Positions 38,378-47,138 of a stretch of DNA of 64,000 bases are shown here, piece by piece. Both the position numbers and the translations under genes were made by a program. The notes beneath the pieces were generated by a model. It saw only the letters and a program-made list of their open reading frames with translations, did not search any database and was not told the origin of the DNA. Position 1 is the first letter of the stretch. Each line of letters opens with the position of its first letter. The stretch is from contig CAZQWG010000010.1 of the NCBI GenBank assembly GCA_964596985.1, positions 17,621-81,620 of the forward strand. Direction: 5' to 3'. Source of the DNA: GCA-020345945 sp964596985 (lineage in GTDB: Archaea; Thermoproteota; Bathyarchaeia; RBG-16-48-13; GCA-020345945).

Positions 38378-40030
38378 ATGGCAGTTCAGTCTGCAGGTAC
38401 ACCTGTATTGATCTTGAAAGAAGGGACTTCTAGAAATAGAGGGCGTGATGCACAACACGCAAACATAATGGCTGCACAGATAGTAGCCGAAGCCGTGAAG
38501 ACCTCTCTTGGTCCGAAGGGCATGGACAAAATGCTGGTCGATACTTTCGGAGATATCACAATATCGAATGACGGAGCAACAATCCTGGATGAGATGGACA
38601 TAGAGCATCCTGCCGCAAAGATGATGGTCGAGGTCTCCAAGACCCAAGACAAGGAAGTCGGCGACGGTACAACAACCGCGGTTATCTTGGCAGGCGAATT
38701 GCTAAAGCAGGCAGAGGAACTTATCGCCAAGGACATCCATCCGACGATCGTTATCGACGGATATCGAAAAGCTGTTGAAGCTGCCCTGAAGATGATTGAA
38801 GACTTCGCGATCAAAGTCGATCCTATGGACAAAGAGATGCTGATCAAAGTCGCCATGACCTCGATCGCAGGAAAAGTCATAGCCGAGACCAAAGACTACC
38901 TCAGCGACGTCTCCGTAAACGCCGTTCTACAAGTCGCGGAGAAGACCGATTCAGGCTACACCGTCGATATTGACAACATCAAGGTCGAGAAGAAAGAAGG
39001 TGAGGCACTAACCGACACCCGTCTCTTGAAAGGCGTACTCCTCGACAAAGAAGTAGTTCATCCTGGCATGCCCAGGAGAATAGAGGAGGCGAAGATCGCA
39101 ATACTAGATTGCGCACTCGAGATGGAGAAAACAGAGCTCGATGCCAAGATAAACATCGAGAATCCTGAACAGATGAAGGCATTCTTAGATGAAGAAGCCA
39201 GTCTCCTCAAAGGTATGGCTAATAAGATCGAGACCATCGGTGCCAACGTAGTCATATGCCAGAAAGGAATCGACGATACAGTACAGCACTTCCTCGCCCG
39301 AAAAGGAGTCCTAGCTGTAAGAAGGGTAAAATCATCCGATATGGAGAAGGTCTCGAAGGCCACCGGCGGTAAAATCGCCAGTAGCGTTGACAGCCTCAGT
39401 TCAGATGATCTTGGCTACGCCAAACTAGTGGAAGAAAGGAAAATTGCTAACGACAAGATGACCTTCATAGAGGAATGCAAGAATCCCAAAGCTGTCACAA
39501 TACTCATTCGGGGTGGGACTGAAAGACTCGTCGACGAGGCAGAACGCTCACTGCACGATGCCCTCTGTGTAATAAAAGACGTTATAGAAGAGCCGAAAGT
39601 AGTCGCAGGTGGCGGTGCACCCGAAGCGGAGTTGAGTGCTCGTCTAAGACAATTCGCAGATACCCTCTCAGGAAGGGAGCAATTAGCTGTCCAAGCTTTC
39701 GGTGAGGCTCTTGAATATATCCCTCTTACGCTGGCCGAGAACTCTGGCCTAGACCCCATTGACATACTGGTTGAGCTCCGCGCAAGACATGAGAAAGGTG
39801 AGCTATGGGCTGGAGTCGACATCTTCTCCGGAGAAATCACCGACATGACAAAATTGAATGTCTACGAACCCCTTGCCGTTAAGAAGCAGATCCTCAAGTC
39901 TGCGGGGGAAGCCTCAACCATGATTCTGAAAATCGATGACGTAATCGCCTCTGCAAAGATGGCGGCGCCAAGCGGGCCTCCTGGCGGACCAGGCGGCGAA
40001 GGAATGGGTGGAGCTGGGGAGGAGTACTGA
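38378..40030 (+). CDS. thsA: Thermosome subunit (group II chaperonin)
   Basis: An ATP-driven folding chamber subunit. Signatures are VKTSLGPKGMDKMLVD, ISNDGATILDEM, the catalytic GDGTTTAVILAGELL and the C-terminal GGGAPE. The end is a GG-rich tail (PGGPGGEGMGG). The length of 550 is standard. Start ATG 38378 is about seven bases after GGAGG. rpoK follows after the stop, with overlapping upstream sequence. A palindrome in its promoter suggests heat-shock control. Confidence 0.96.
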   Translation: MAVQSAGTPVLILKEGTSRNRGRDAQHANIMAAQIVAEAVKTSLGPKGMDKMLVDTFGDITISNDGATILDEMDIEHPAAKMMVEVSKTQDKEVGDGTTTAVILAGELLKQAEELIAKDIHPTIVIDGYRKAVEAALKMIEDFAIKVDPMDKEMLIKVAMTSIAGKVIAETKDYLSDVSVNAVLQVAEKTDSGYTVDIDNIKVEKKEGEALTDTRLLKGVLLDKEVVHPGMPRRIEEAKIAILDCALEMEKTELDAKINIENPEQMKAFLDEEASLLKGMANKIETIGANVVICQKGIDDTVQHFLARKGVLAVRRVKSSDMEKVSKATGGKIASSVDSLSSDDLGYAKLVEERKIANDKMTFIEECKNPKAVTILIRGGTERLVDEAERSLHDALCVIKDVIEEPKVVAGGGAPEAELSARLRQFADTLSGREQLAVQAFGEALEYIPLTLAENSGLDPIDILVELRARHEKGELWAGVDIFSGEITDMTKLNVYEPLAVKKQILKSAGEASTMILKIDDVIASAKMAAPSGPPGGPGGEGMGGAGEEY

Positions 40031-40037
40031 TAGACCA

Positions 40038-40289
40038 GTGCATGAGATCCTTATCGGCCCACCGAAACTGACAAGGTTCGAAAAGGCTAGAATCGTAGGG
40101 GCGCGAGCACTCCAGATTGCAATGGGTGCTCCCCTCCTGCTGGAACAACCGGAAAACCTTGTCGGAGCCTTGGACCTAGCTTTAGCCGAGCTAGAGGCTG
40201 ATGTTCTTCCGATGACCATACGGCGGGCTCTCCCCGATGGGACTTATACAGATATTCCGATTTCTTGGCTAACGGAAGAATCTGCTTAG
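40038..40289 (+). CDS. rpoK: DNA-directed RNA polymerase subunit K (Rpb6 homologue)
   Basis: A small polymerase assembly subunit. The family core is TRFEKARIVGARALQIAMGAPLLL, quoted here in part, and MTIRRALPDG. The best start is GTG 40038, seven bases beyond the thermosome stop; the frame continues into the thermosome gene, but those residues are not needed. Length 83 agrees with archaeal RpoK. Confidence 0.88.
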   Translation: MHEILIGPPKLTRFEKARIVGARALQIAMGAPLLLEQPENLVGALDLALAELEADVLPMTIRRALPDGTYTDIPISWLTEESA

Positions 40290-40294
40290 CTTAA

Positions 40295-40588
40295 ATGCTC
40301 GATCCTCTTGTACTGGAGTCGCATCGTATCTCCGTATCTTGGGGTTCTAATCATCTTGGCTGTGAGGGTCTTTTGGTGTCCGATCCTTCAAGTGAGCGAG
40401 ACGTATTCGAGTCAAGGGTACTACGTTACTCGATGCTGATCGCTGTCCTGTTTGCAGGTTACGTAATATCATTGAAGGTACTATACGGTATATTTCTTGA
40501 TCCCGCCTTTGAGATTACCGTTTGTTATCTGCCTGCGTTTCTACTCGCGGTAATGTACATGTGGAAAAAGTCCGGGAAGAAGAAATGA
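40295..40588 (+). CDS. Two-helix membrane protein, 97 aa
   Basis: Hydrophobic segments at about residues 46-66 (MLIAVLFAGYVISLKVLYGIF) and 73-90 (TVCYLPAFLLAVMYM) precede a Lys-rich end (KKSGKKK), placing the C-terminus inside. The N-terminal 40 residues are soluble. It starts five bases after rpoK. I do not recognise it. Confidence 0.55.
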   Translation: MLDPLVLESHRISVSWGSNHLGCEGLLVSDPSSERDVFESRVLRYSMLIAVLFAGYVISLKVLYGIFLDPAFEITVCYLPAFLLAVMYMWKKSGKKK

Positions 40589-40622
40589 ATCCTCCCTGAA
40601 GTATCAATTCGGAGTTAAGGAC

Positions 40623-40655
40623 GTTGGGGTCAGCCGGATCTGAGAGGACTCCAAC
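40623..40655. terminator. Nine-bp hairpin between convergent genes
   Basis: GTTGGGGTC (40623-40631) pairs with GACTCCAAC (40647-40655) with one G-T pair around a 15-base loop. It lies in the 114-base gap between the convergent membrane-protein and rimI genes and could end both transcripts. Confidence 0.45.
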
Positions 40656-40702
40656 AGATGAGAGGGAATCGATGTCTTATCGGTTCATCCGGGTACGCGG
40701 AG

Positions 40703-41215
40703 TCATCGGCTGATCTTGGGTTTTTCTTTCTGTGGGGGGAGTCTCTTGGTCATCACGTAGGCATTTTCGCCATCCTTGTAATACCCTGTAACTCGTCTCT
40801 TGGATGTGAATCCAAGCTTCTCGTACATTGAGATAGCGTCGTTGTTGCTCACTCTTACCTCAAGATAGCATTCTTTGGCCCCGTATTTAGTCATAGCATT
40901 CATGATCCTCTTCAATAGTGCTGTGCCGATTCCCCTGTGTCGGTACTTCTGCAATACTGCTATGGAGACGAGATGTCCCTTCTTTGTGAGAAATCCGAGG
41001 TGTTCTAGGTCAGGGAATCCCAGTTCTACTCTGGCAAGCGCGTATCCAATGATCCTTGCGTTTTCTTCTACGACGATGAACAAACTTGGGAATCGCTTGT
41101 AAAGTTCGACAAAGAACATTCTGCTGTAGTTCTCTGGGAGACACTTGCGATTTATGCTGATCACTTGATCGAGGTCGTTCTCTTTGAATCGTCTAATCTG
41201 AAGTCTCTTCTGCAT
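40703..41215 (-). CDS. rimI: N-terminal (RimI/Ard1-type) acetyltransferase
   Basis: A GNAT enzyme that acetylates protein N-termini. It has the acetyl-CoA loop in YRHRGIGTALLKR (Q/RxxGxG/A form), the preceding strand LVSIAVLQ, and LEVRVSNNDAISMYEKLGF, the archaeal RimI hallmark. The C-terminus has YYKDGENAYVM. Length 170 is normal. It is convergent with the small membrane protein. Confidence 0.85.
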   Translation of the reverse strand: MQKRLQIRRFKENDLDQVISINRKCLPENYSRMFFVELYKRFPSLFIVVEENARIIGYALARVELGFPDLEHLGFLTKKGHLVSIAVLQKYRHRGIGTALLKRIMNAMTKYGAKECYLEVRVSNNDAISMYEKLGFTSKRRVTGYYKDGENAYVMTKRLPPQKEKPKISR

Positions 41216-41307
41216 CAGGGATTCTCTCTTAGAGTTCTTCGAACGAGTATTCTACTTAAAGTCTTGTCGGCTCTTCCTGGAACGGGGATGCGTGATACCC
41301 GCATAGT

Positions 41308-42579
41308 CTACTCGCCTGAATGGAATGGCATTATCGATGTTCCTTGGGGTATTACGATGGTTCCCGCTTTGCTCCCTTGTCTCCTTAGTGTTGAAGCCAT
41401 AGCGTCATTGACTGTCTTGGCTGTCCTCAAACCGAATATTTTCCTTGAGTAGAAGTCTGGCATAGCCGAGACGATCATAACCTGGTGTCGTTCGACTATC
41501 TCTCTGAGCCTTAGATTCTTGTAACCTGTGAGTGTGGCTTCTCGTCTGATTGCCCTGCGGGCATCCTCCAGGTTCCTGTATTCTTGAGCATACTCTTGCA
41601 GATCTTTACTCCCTGGTCCTTCTCTGCATTCGGCGACCAAGATGATCGCCCCTTTATTTTGGACGGCTAATGTAGCTGCATCAATTGAGTCGAGTGCTTT
41701 ATGGAAATGGGAGTCAAATGCGCTTCCCCCTGCGCTGACTATGACGATGTCCGCCAGATCATCGATTGGGCTCTTCCAGATTTGGTCGACCAGCCGTCTA
41801 GCATCCAAGAAGGATTCTCTCAGGGATCCCCCGAATACCCCGGCGATTTCGTTCCTCTGATCAAGAACCGTGATTAGTGAGAAGTCTACTCCTGCAATCT
41901 CCGAAGATTCGACTATCTCTTGGCTAAATGGGTTTTTTTCAATGTCCCCTCTCCTACACTCTTCTTCTCGTTTCAGGGCTGATGATAATATTTCATGGAT
42001 TGTACGTGAGCTGGCGAGGCCGGGAACAATCGCGGTTCCCAAGCCTGTGTATCCAGTTATATTGTCGAACCGTGCTTCCCCGAGCACTATTCGGATGTCA
42101 GACTCAGCATAGACATCGTTGATCTCGACGTTCGTGCCTGAGCTAGTAGACTCTAACTGAACTACCGAGCTTCTGGTCGGGTCATGAAAGACTACTCCGA
42201 TTCTTTCGTCGATCTGTTCCCGAATTTTTTTTCTGATCTCAGAGTCACCGTGCGATCCCCGATCGGTCCACGATACAATTATCGATGTGTTCTCTTTCTC
42301 TATTCCTGAGGATTCCAATTCTGAGAGGACTGGGAGAAAAAGGAGTTTAATTGGGAGTAGATCCTTCGGATCTTCGAGAACCAAAGAGACTCTGTCTTTT
42401 CGATCCACGATCTGTCCGAGTCTCTTCCCTTGTCTCGGGTTTCTCAAAGCCTCAAGGACCATGTCCTGTGCCTCCTCTGTATTCTCGAAGTCTGTAGGTA
42501 GAAGAGATCCCAGCAAATTTTCGTCGGAAATACGGACGGGGACTTCCGTGTCTCCATATGGAAGCCATAGTTCAACCAT
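41308..42579 (-). CDS. LarA-like protein (DUF2088 family), atypical active site
   Basis: A 423-residue relative of the nickel-pincer lactate racemase LarA. The N-terminal and C-terminal domains fit the family (GxxGTAIVPG loop, VIVSAGGSAFDSHFHKALD, SAMPDFYSRKIFG). The Lys that covalently holds the pincer cofactor in LarA (GGxKAxxPG) is Thr182 here (GLGTAIVPG), and the nearby His is absent (RFDNITG). So cofactor binding of the classical type is unlikely. Substrate unknown. It is divergent from pyrE. Confidence 0.7.
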   Translation of the reverse strand: MVELWLPYGDTEVPVRISDENLLGSLLPTDFENTEEAQDMVLEALRNPRQGKRLGQIVDRKDRVSLVLEDPKDLLPIKLLFLPVLSELESSGIEKENTSIIVSWTDRGSHGDSEIRKKIREQIDERIGVVFHDPTRSSVVQLESTSSGTNVEINDVYAESDIRIVLGEARFDNITGYTGLGTAIVPGLASSRTIHEILSSALKREEECRRGDIEKNPFSQEIVESSEIAGVDFSLITVLDQRNEIAGVFGGSLRESFLDARRLVDQIWKSPIDDLADIVIVSAGGSAFDSHFHKALDSIDAATLAVQNKGAIILVAECREGPGSKDLQEYAQEYRNLEDARRAIRREATLTGYKNLRLREIVERHQVMIVSAMPDFYSRKIFGLRTAKTVNDAMASTLRRQGSKAGTIVIPQGTSIMPFHSGE

Positions 42580-42776
42580 TGCCCTGTCTCATCTCCGCAA
42601 TTGCCATCCTCATCATTGGTATTCGACTTTCCAGTTACTCAAGGGTTTCTCATCTATAAGCCGTTCCTAGAAGACCTGTCGTCCTATGTTTTTTCTAGCA
42701 AAGTCTTATCTTGAGCCGATTGCAATTCACAACATGTAGGCTGTGGCTCTCTGTGGATGAAGAAACGTTGAGACAT

Positions 42777-43388
42777 ATGAAGTCTGATCTTTGCATGATC
42801 CTGGTCAGAATAGATGCCTTGACCTTTGGTTCTTTTAAGTTGACGAGTGGGAAACTCAGTCCATACTACGTGGATCTACGGCTAGTTCCAAGCTATCCTG
42901 GAGCTTTCAAGAAGATAGTCGATCTCTATGTTAAGATGACCAACGAGCTGATTGGTCTGGATGCTTTTGATCGTGTCGCTGGGGTACCCACTGCTGGCAT
43001 TCCCTTCTCGTCCGTACTCAGTTATCAGCTGAAGAAGCCGTTCCTATATGTAAGGATGGGTGAAAAGGAGCACGGGATGAGGAAACGTATTGAAGGTTTG
43101 CTTCTTCCTGGTGAAAGAGTCCTATTGGTGGATGATCTGGTGACGACCGGTAAGAACCTAATGGAGTCAGTTGATAAAGTGAGGGCTGAAGGAGCGATCG
43201 TGGAAGACGCGTTGGTTCTCGTAGACCGGGAAGAAGGAGGTGTACAGAACCTTTCGAAAAAGGCTGTTTATGTCCATTCTCTCTTGAAAATTAGTGAAGC
43301 AGCAGAGATCTTGTACGAATTGGACAAAATTGACAAGGGTCAACGTGACGCCATACTAAGACAAACCAAGAGTAAGAGTAGATCCTAA
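42777..43388 (+). CDS. pyrE: Orotate phosphoribosyltransferase
   Basis: It attaches ribose phosphate to orotate. Visible are GSFKLTSGKLSPYYVDLR, the VAGVPTAGIPFSS loop, and the PRPP motif RVLLVDDLVTTGKNLMES. Length from ATG 42777 is 203 residues, normal for the family. A longer frame from TTG 42711 adds 22 residues unlike the family. It is monocistronic and is convergent with a small coiled-coil gene. Confidence 0.88.
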   Translation: MKSDLCMILVRIDALTFGSFKLTSGKLSPYYVDLRLVPSYPGAFKKIVDLYVKMTNELIGLDAFDRVAGVPTAGIPFSSVLSYQLKKPFLYVRMGEKEHGMRKRIEGLLLPGERVLLVDDLVTTGKNLMESVDKVRAEGAIVEDALVLVDREEGGVQNLSKKAVYVHSLLKISEAAEILYELDKIDKGQRDAILRQTKSKSRS

Positions 43389-43446
43389 GACTTCTGTTGT
43401 AGTCTATCGTTAACTCTCTGACTTTACCCTGAGTCCGGCGTTTTCA

Positions 43447-43466
43447 TCGAGTCTGATCCCTCGATA
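43447..43466. terminator. Hairpin downstream of pyrE
   Basis: ATCGAG and CTCGAT form a 6-bp stem with an 8-base loop, 59 bases after the pyrE stop and before the end of the convergent coiled-coil gene. It may serve both directions; a T4 run precedes it on the plus strand. Confidence 0.35.
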
Positions 43467-43491
43467 ATCTGATCTATGAACCTGTACCTGC

Positions 43492-43650
43492 TTATTGCTG
43501 CAACTCAACCATCTTCCTCTGGAGCTGCTCGTTTAATGCACTGAGCTCCTTCACCTTTTGTTGGAGTTCCCCGCATTTCTTCAGTAATTGGTCATTTATT
43601 TCAAGAAAACTCTCCCACTGTTCTTTCTTGAGTGTGACTACTTCGCCCAA
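43492..43650 (-). CDS. Small coiled-coil protein, 52 aa
   Basis: The ORF runs from TTG 43650, about nine bases after GGGGG, to TAA 43492. The product is a single amphipathic helix with Leu heptads (LLKKCGELQQKVKELSALN), one Cys and no globular core. It would dimerise as a coiled coil. It fills most of the gap between pyrE and the DUF2299-like gene. No known family. Confidence 0.5.
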   Translation of the reverse strand: MGEVVTLKKEQWESFLEINDQLLKKCGELQQKVKELSALNEQLQRKMVELQQ

Positions 43651-43801
43651 TTATTCTGCCCCCTGAAAGCGATTCCTGCAAGCTCAATTGCCTATTCACA
43701 CAAATATATCCTATTAGTAGACGTGAATGTGCGCTTCTGTCCTATACACTAAGGATCACCGATACAAACATTTTATGCAAAGATAACGGACTTTTAAACG
43801 G

Positions 43802-44353
43802 ATGAGCAAAACATCGTGCAAGATGCTAGGATACTATCAGGAGGAAATATCTGCCTTGGGCGAGGGTTCTGAAGAGATTGAGAAACGCATTAAGAACTGG
43901 CTGCAAACAGAAGGGATCTTCCGAGAGAGATTTCCAGATGATAAGGCTCGATTTCATTTGATTGCAGAGCTTCCCCCGGGCTCGGGGAGAAAGGTTCACA
44001 TCATTCAACCGTCACATAAGAAGGATCTCATCCTTGTTGTTTCAACAATGGTGATTGACGATGTTCGTAGAGACCGGCTTAGGCGAATGAAGCGGAAAGA
44101 GAAAAACGATTTTCTATGGAATCTCCGATTTGGACTGTTGTTCAGAAAGAATTCCTTTCAAATGATGCCTGGTGCTGAAAACATCCAGCGAATACAGGTA
44201 ACGCACCCAATCTACTACGACGGACTCACAAAGAATGCTCTCATGGAGGCTATGCAGGAGAACTGGAAGTGCCATCTATATATCGACTGGCTGTTTCAAC
44301 GGGAGTTCGAGGAAAACCTGCAGCCTAAGGAACCGCCTCCATACCACGTTTAG
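43802..44353 (+). CDS. DUF2299-like protein, 183 aa
   Basis: An alpha/beta protein whose pattern matches DUF2299 as I recall it: IKNWLQTEGIFRERFPDD, FHLIAELPPG, HIIQPSHKKDLILVVS, FLWNLRFGLLFR and IYYDGLTKNALMEAM. The fold may resemble that of the secretion chaperone or YbjN-type proteins; no function has been assigned. An ATTTTATG box lies about 30 bases upstream of ATG 43802. Confidence 0.6.
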   Translation: MSKTSCKMLGYYQEEISALGEGSEEIEKRIKNWLQTEGIFRERFPDDKARFHLIAELPPGSGRKVHIIQPSHKKDLILVVSTMVIDDVRRDRLRRMKRKEKNDFLWNLRFGLLFRKNSFQMMPGAENIQRIQVTHPIYYDGLTKNALMEAMQENWKCHLYIDWLFQREFEENLQPKEPPPYHV

Positions 44354-44563
44354 ACTCGCTTCGACGGCGTCAAGCACAATACGTACATTATGAATGTTTT
44401 CGCCCCTTCTTGACATCCGATCCCCGCATGACTTCTTTGCCCCTGAAGTATCTTCTCGAATTTGAAGATTACACTGGGAAAGGTGATACTGCACTCGTAA
44501 CTGTGCCTCGTCTTCCCTAAGCATCGGTAGTCTCAATGTCTGCCATAACGTCTATATCCTTGA

Positions 44564-45046
44564 ATGAGCAGGTCAATCCTGCGGGAGAGTGTGCGCAGGA
44601 ACAGAAGTATGAATGTGGTACGAAACCCCTGCGAGAATCAACTCGACATGGCCGAGAGAGCCAAGAGGATAGAAGAGACACTCAAAGAGCGATTTCCCGA
44701 GCAGGAGTTCAGAGTGAGCCCAATTCTCACAACATCGAAGCGTTTCCCGTTTCCCCTCGATAGCTCATCTTGTCGGTATCCTTGGATCGAAAGGATCTTG
44801 GCAAACGGAGGATTCATAGAAGTCTTCTGGGTTGACGGGATAAGTCAACAAAGAGTCGCTAGGATCCTATCTGAGGAAAAACCTCTCATCGATTTTCACA
44901 GGGACGTCTCTCCTCGTAACTGGGACAAAGTAGCTGAGAGCGTCTGGTCCCGATTTCCCGGAGGGACCTTTCGGAACAAGGAAGACCTTACGTTTCAGAT
45001 ATTCGTAGACCATGAAATATGGAAAACGGATTTCCCGTCCACCTAG
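44564..45046 (+). CDS. Hypothetical protein, up to 160 aa
   Basis: An alpha/beta protein with a mixed core (GGFIEVFWVDGIS, FPGGTFRNKEDLTFQIFVDHE) preceded by a charged helix (MAERAKRIEETLKERFPEQ). It is unrecognised. The start is uncertain: a TCTATATC box at 44549-44556 suggests a start further in, at ATG 44609 or 44648. The 210 bases before it contain no gene that I can support. Confidence 0.55.
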   Translation: MSRSILRESVRRNRSMNVVRNPCENQLDMAERAKRIEETLKERFPEQEFRVSPILTTSKRFPFPLDSSSCRYPWIERILANGGFIEVFWVDGISQQRVARILSEEKPLIDFHRDVSPRNWDKVAESVWSRFPGGTFRNKEDLTFQIFVDHEIWKTDFPST

Positions 45047-45061
45047 AATTCCTTTTTTCCT

Positions 45062-45367
45062 TCACATCTGCCAACTTATCACTACGAGGATCGCACCTAT
45101 AGCCAACCTTAAAATCCTTGGGATATGTTCAGGTACGGTCTGGCCCAAGTACATTAGAATACTGACTAGTCCATCACAGAAGACCCAGAGTCCGCACGCA
45201 AGGAGAAGACGGTCCAATTCACTGAAATTGAAGCCGAATATCAAGACGAAAAGAGCAACGATCAGAATTGCCGGAATCCCTAGATGCTCGGTTCTCGGGA
45301 TCTTCTTGAAAAAGAAGAGAATGACGAATACTATCACTGGGACGAGTAAGAGTTCTGGTGGAATCAT
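45062..45367 (-). CDS. Membrane protein, 101 aa
   Basis: Three to four membrane helices: residues 4-20 (ELLLVPVIVFVILFFF), 29-47 (IPAILIVALFVLIFGF), 52-74 (LLACGLWVFCDGLVSILMYLG) and 84-100. There are few charged residues. It is convergent with the 160-aa gene. No family recognised. Confidence 0.65.
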   Translation of the reverse strand: MIPPELLLVPVIVFVILFFFKKIPRTEHLGIPAILIVALFVLIFGFNFSELDRLLLACGLWVFCDGLVSILMYLGQTVPEHIPRILRLAIGAILVVISWQM

Positions 45368-45442
45368 CTCTCGATACCCTTCTTGATCAGCGTTTTATTT
45401 TCTGTGGAATAAAACTCCCGTTGCTGGGGCTCCTGTCGTGTG

Positions 45443-46690
45443 TTATGTCACTCCTAGCAAATCCATCATTAGGAGCGCATATATCTTTGTGGTATCGATG
45501 AGCCCGCTGATCGTGGCATACTCGTCATACGTATGAATGTTGTCCCCGCGACCTATGGCGTATGCGGCGAAGGGTCTATCGGGGTATTTCAGCTTGAACC
45601 ATCCATGGTCACTCGAACTACCCGTCGGTCCTGTACCGATCGGAGGAGTGAAACCCAACACCTTGTCTACGGATCTTCGAAGAGCCTTGACGATAGGGGA
45701 GTCTGGCACTGACACAGAGAAATTCATCCATCTCTCCGGATTCCATACGACTTCGGCATCGAATTCTGAATCTTCTCTCTTCAACTCGTCGACCACAGCC
45801 TGAATCTCCGCCTGACCGTTCGCAAACGTCTCATGTTGCGGAATAAGCCTTCTGTCTATCTGAACTATACACCTATCCGGAACATTGTTACCCGCGGTGA
45901 AGGCTTGAACCAGGTTGATAGAGAACCTTCCCCTACCCTCGATCTCCACGTCACCAGCCTTGAACTTCAGCCGTCTGTTGTTGACCTCCTGCCCTAGCTC
46001 CTCGAGACGTAGTATGAGCTTCGCGGCCTTGACGGCTGCGTTCAAACCCTGATCGTTCCGACCGGTATGTGTGGTTTTTCCCTTGACTACGATCCTGTAA
46101 TAGCCTCGCCCGTTGGCGGCTATTCCTATGGTCTTCCCAGAACCACCAACACTTGCGTATAGAAGGCAGTCTGTGTCGCAGAGCCCCTCATCCACAACGT
46201 ATCTCATGCCCCTATGACCGCCGAACTCTTCGTCGCAGACAAAAGCGTAGACAATGTCGCCGTTCAGCGTCATCCCGGCGTCTCTTATCGTCTTTATCGC
46301 AAAAAGTAAAGGCGGTATAGGAAATTTGTGGTCGTTAACACCACGGCCGTAGATCTTGTCGCCTACAATATCTCCGCTGAAGGGTCCATGGGTCCATTTT
46401 GTGATGTCTCCTGCGGGCACTGTATCATAGTGTGCGTAAACGGTAAGAGTGGGCTTACCGGTCTTGCCACGGTAGCGAGCCATCACATTTGGTCTGCCCA
46501 CTACTTGCTGGACAATTCTAGCGTCATCCAAGCCAAACTTCGTGATCTCTTTGACAAGAAAATCGCCTATCTCCGCTTCTTGACCAGTATAGCTGGGTAT
46601 TTGAACAAGCTTCTGCATCAAAGCTACGATGTCGTCTCTTGACTGGTCTATCAGCCTCATAATTTTCTGTTCCTGTGCAGATGGTGACAT
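45443..46690 (-). CDS. M20-family metallopeptidase (ArgE/DapE/CPG2 type)
   Basis: A two-zinc amidohydrolase. The active site shows YAHYDTVP (first His and general-base Asp), GRGVNDHK with the bridging Asp, CDEEFGG with the catalytic Glu pair, and the last His in GDNIHTYDE. The lid domain has the usual GRGYYRIVVKGKTTHTG. Start ATG 46690 follows AGGAGA by nine bases; the longer frame to 46750 seems unneeded. The substrate (acetylated amino acid or peptide) cannot be told. A structured leader with a terminator-like hairpin lies upstream. Confidence 0.82.
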   Translation of the reverse strand: MSPSAQEQKIMRLIDQSRDDIVALMQKLVQIPSYTGQEAEIGDFLVKEITKFGLDDARIVQQVVGRPNVMARYRGKTGKPTLTVYAHYDTVPAGDITKWTHGPFSGDIVGDKIYGRGVNDHKFPIPPLLFAIKTIRDAGMTLNGDIVYAFVCDEEFGGHRGMRYVVDEGLCDTDCLLYASVGGSGKTIGIAANGRGYYRIVVKGKTTHTGRNDQGLNAAVKAAKLILRLEELGQEVNNRRLKFKAGDVEIEGRGRFSINLVQAFTAGNNVPDRCIVQIDRRLIPQHETFANGQAEIQAVVDELKREDSEFDAEVVWNPERWMNFSVSVPDSPIVKALRRSVDKVLGFTPPIGTGPTGSSSDHGWFKLKYPDRPFAAYAIGRGDNIHTYDEYATISGLIDTTKIYALLMMDLLGVT

Positions 46691-47138
46691 TTCTGTCTCT
46701 CCTAGAATGTTACATTCCTGTTGAGCAGATATAACTCCATTCCATGACATGTGCTGTGCTCCTCCCTCTGAGGATACGCGGCTAGTATCCTTCGGTACAA
46801 ACGGCTCCTGACTCGAAGAGGTTATCTGGCCCTATGCACGACGACGCATTGCGTCATGCCCGAAAAAAAGAGCGGTCCTGGTAGCACTCGTTAGCCTCAG
46901 GATACCTGGTCCCTGTGCATTGTTCGTAGAGGTGCCGCCTTTCTCTTTTTCACTCTCGAACCAGACCGCAAGCCCAGTCCGATAACGGGTGCATCTTACC
47001 GTAACACTACATGACGATTGGGTTGCAGTATGGTTAAATATTATTGTAGACTTGCGGTAGCATAGGTCTATCTCGCATTGTAAACGGCGATGCGATACCA
47101 TTATATTAGTACCGTAGATTGGAAAGGAGTGAAACGAG
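46691..47138. other. Long divergent intergenic region
   Basis: No gene is supported here. It holds TATA-like sequences for both directions (AAATATT at 47037-47043, reading both ways), the terminator-like hairpin at 46862-46912 on the minus strand, a GACGC/GCGTC hairpin after it (46844-46856), and a TCGCAT/ATGCGA hairpin (47074-47096) in the leader of the response regulator. GGAGTG precedes ATG 47139. Confidence 0.35.
46862..46912 (-). terminator. Terminator-like hairpin and U-run in the M20 peptidase leader
   Basis: On the minus strand, 46912-46903 pairs with 46883-46874 (GG-CC-GGTA blocks separated by T-T mismatches), followed by GCTC and seven U (46869-46863). No minus-strand gene lies upstream, so it would end a short RNA of about 150 bases started near 47010 or attenuate transcription into the peptidase gene. 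Confidence 0.4.
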
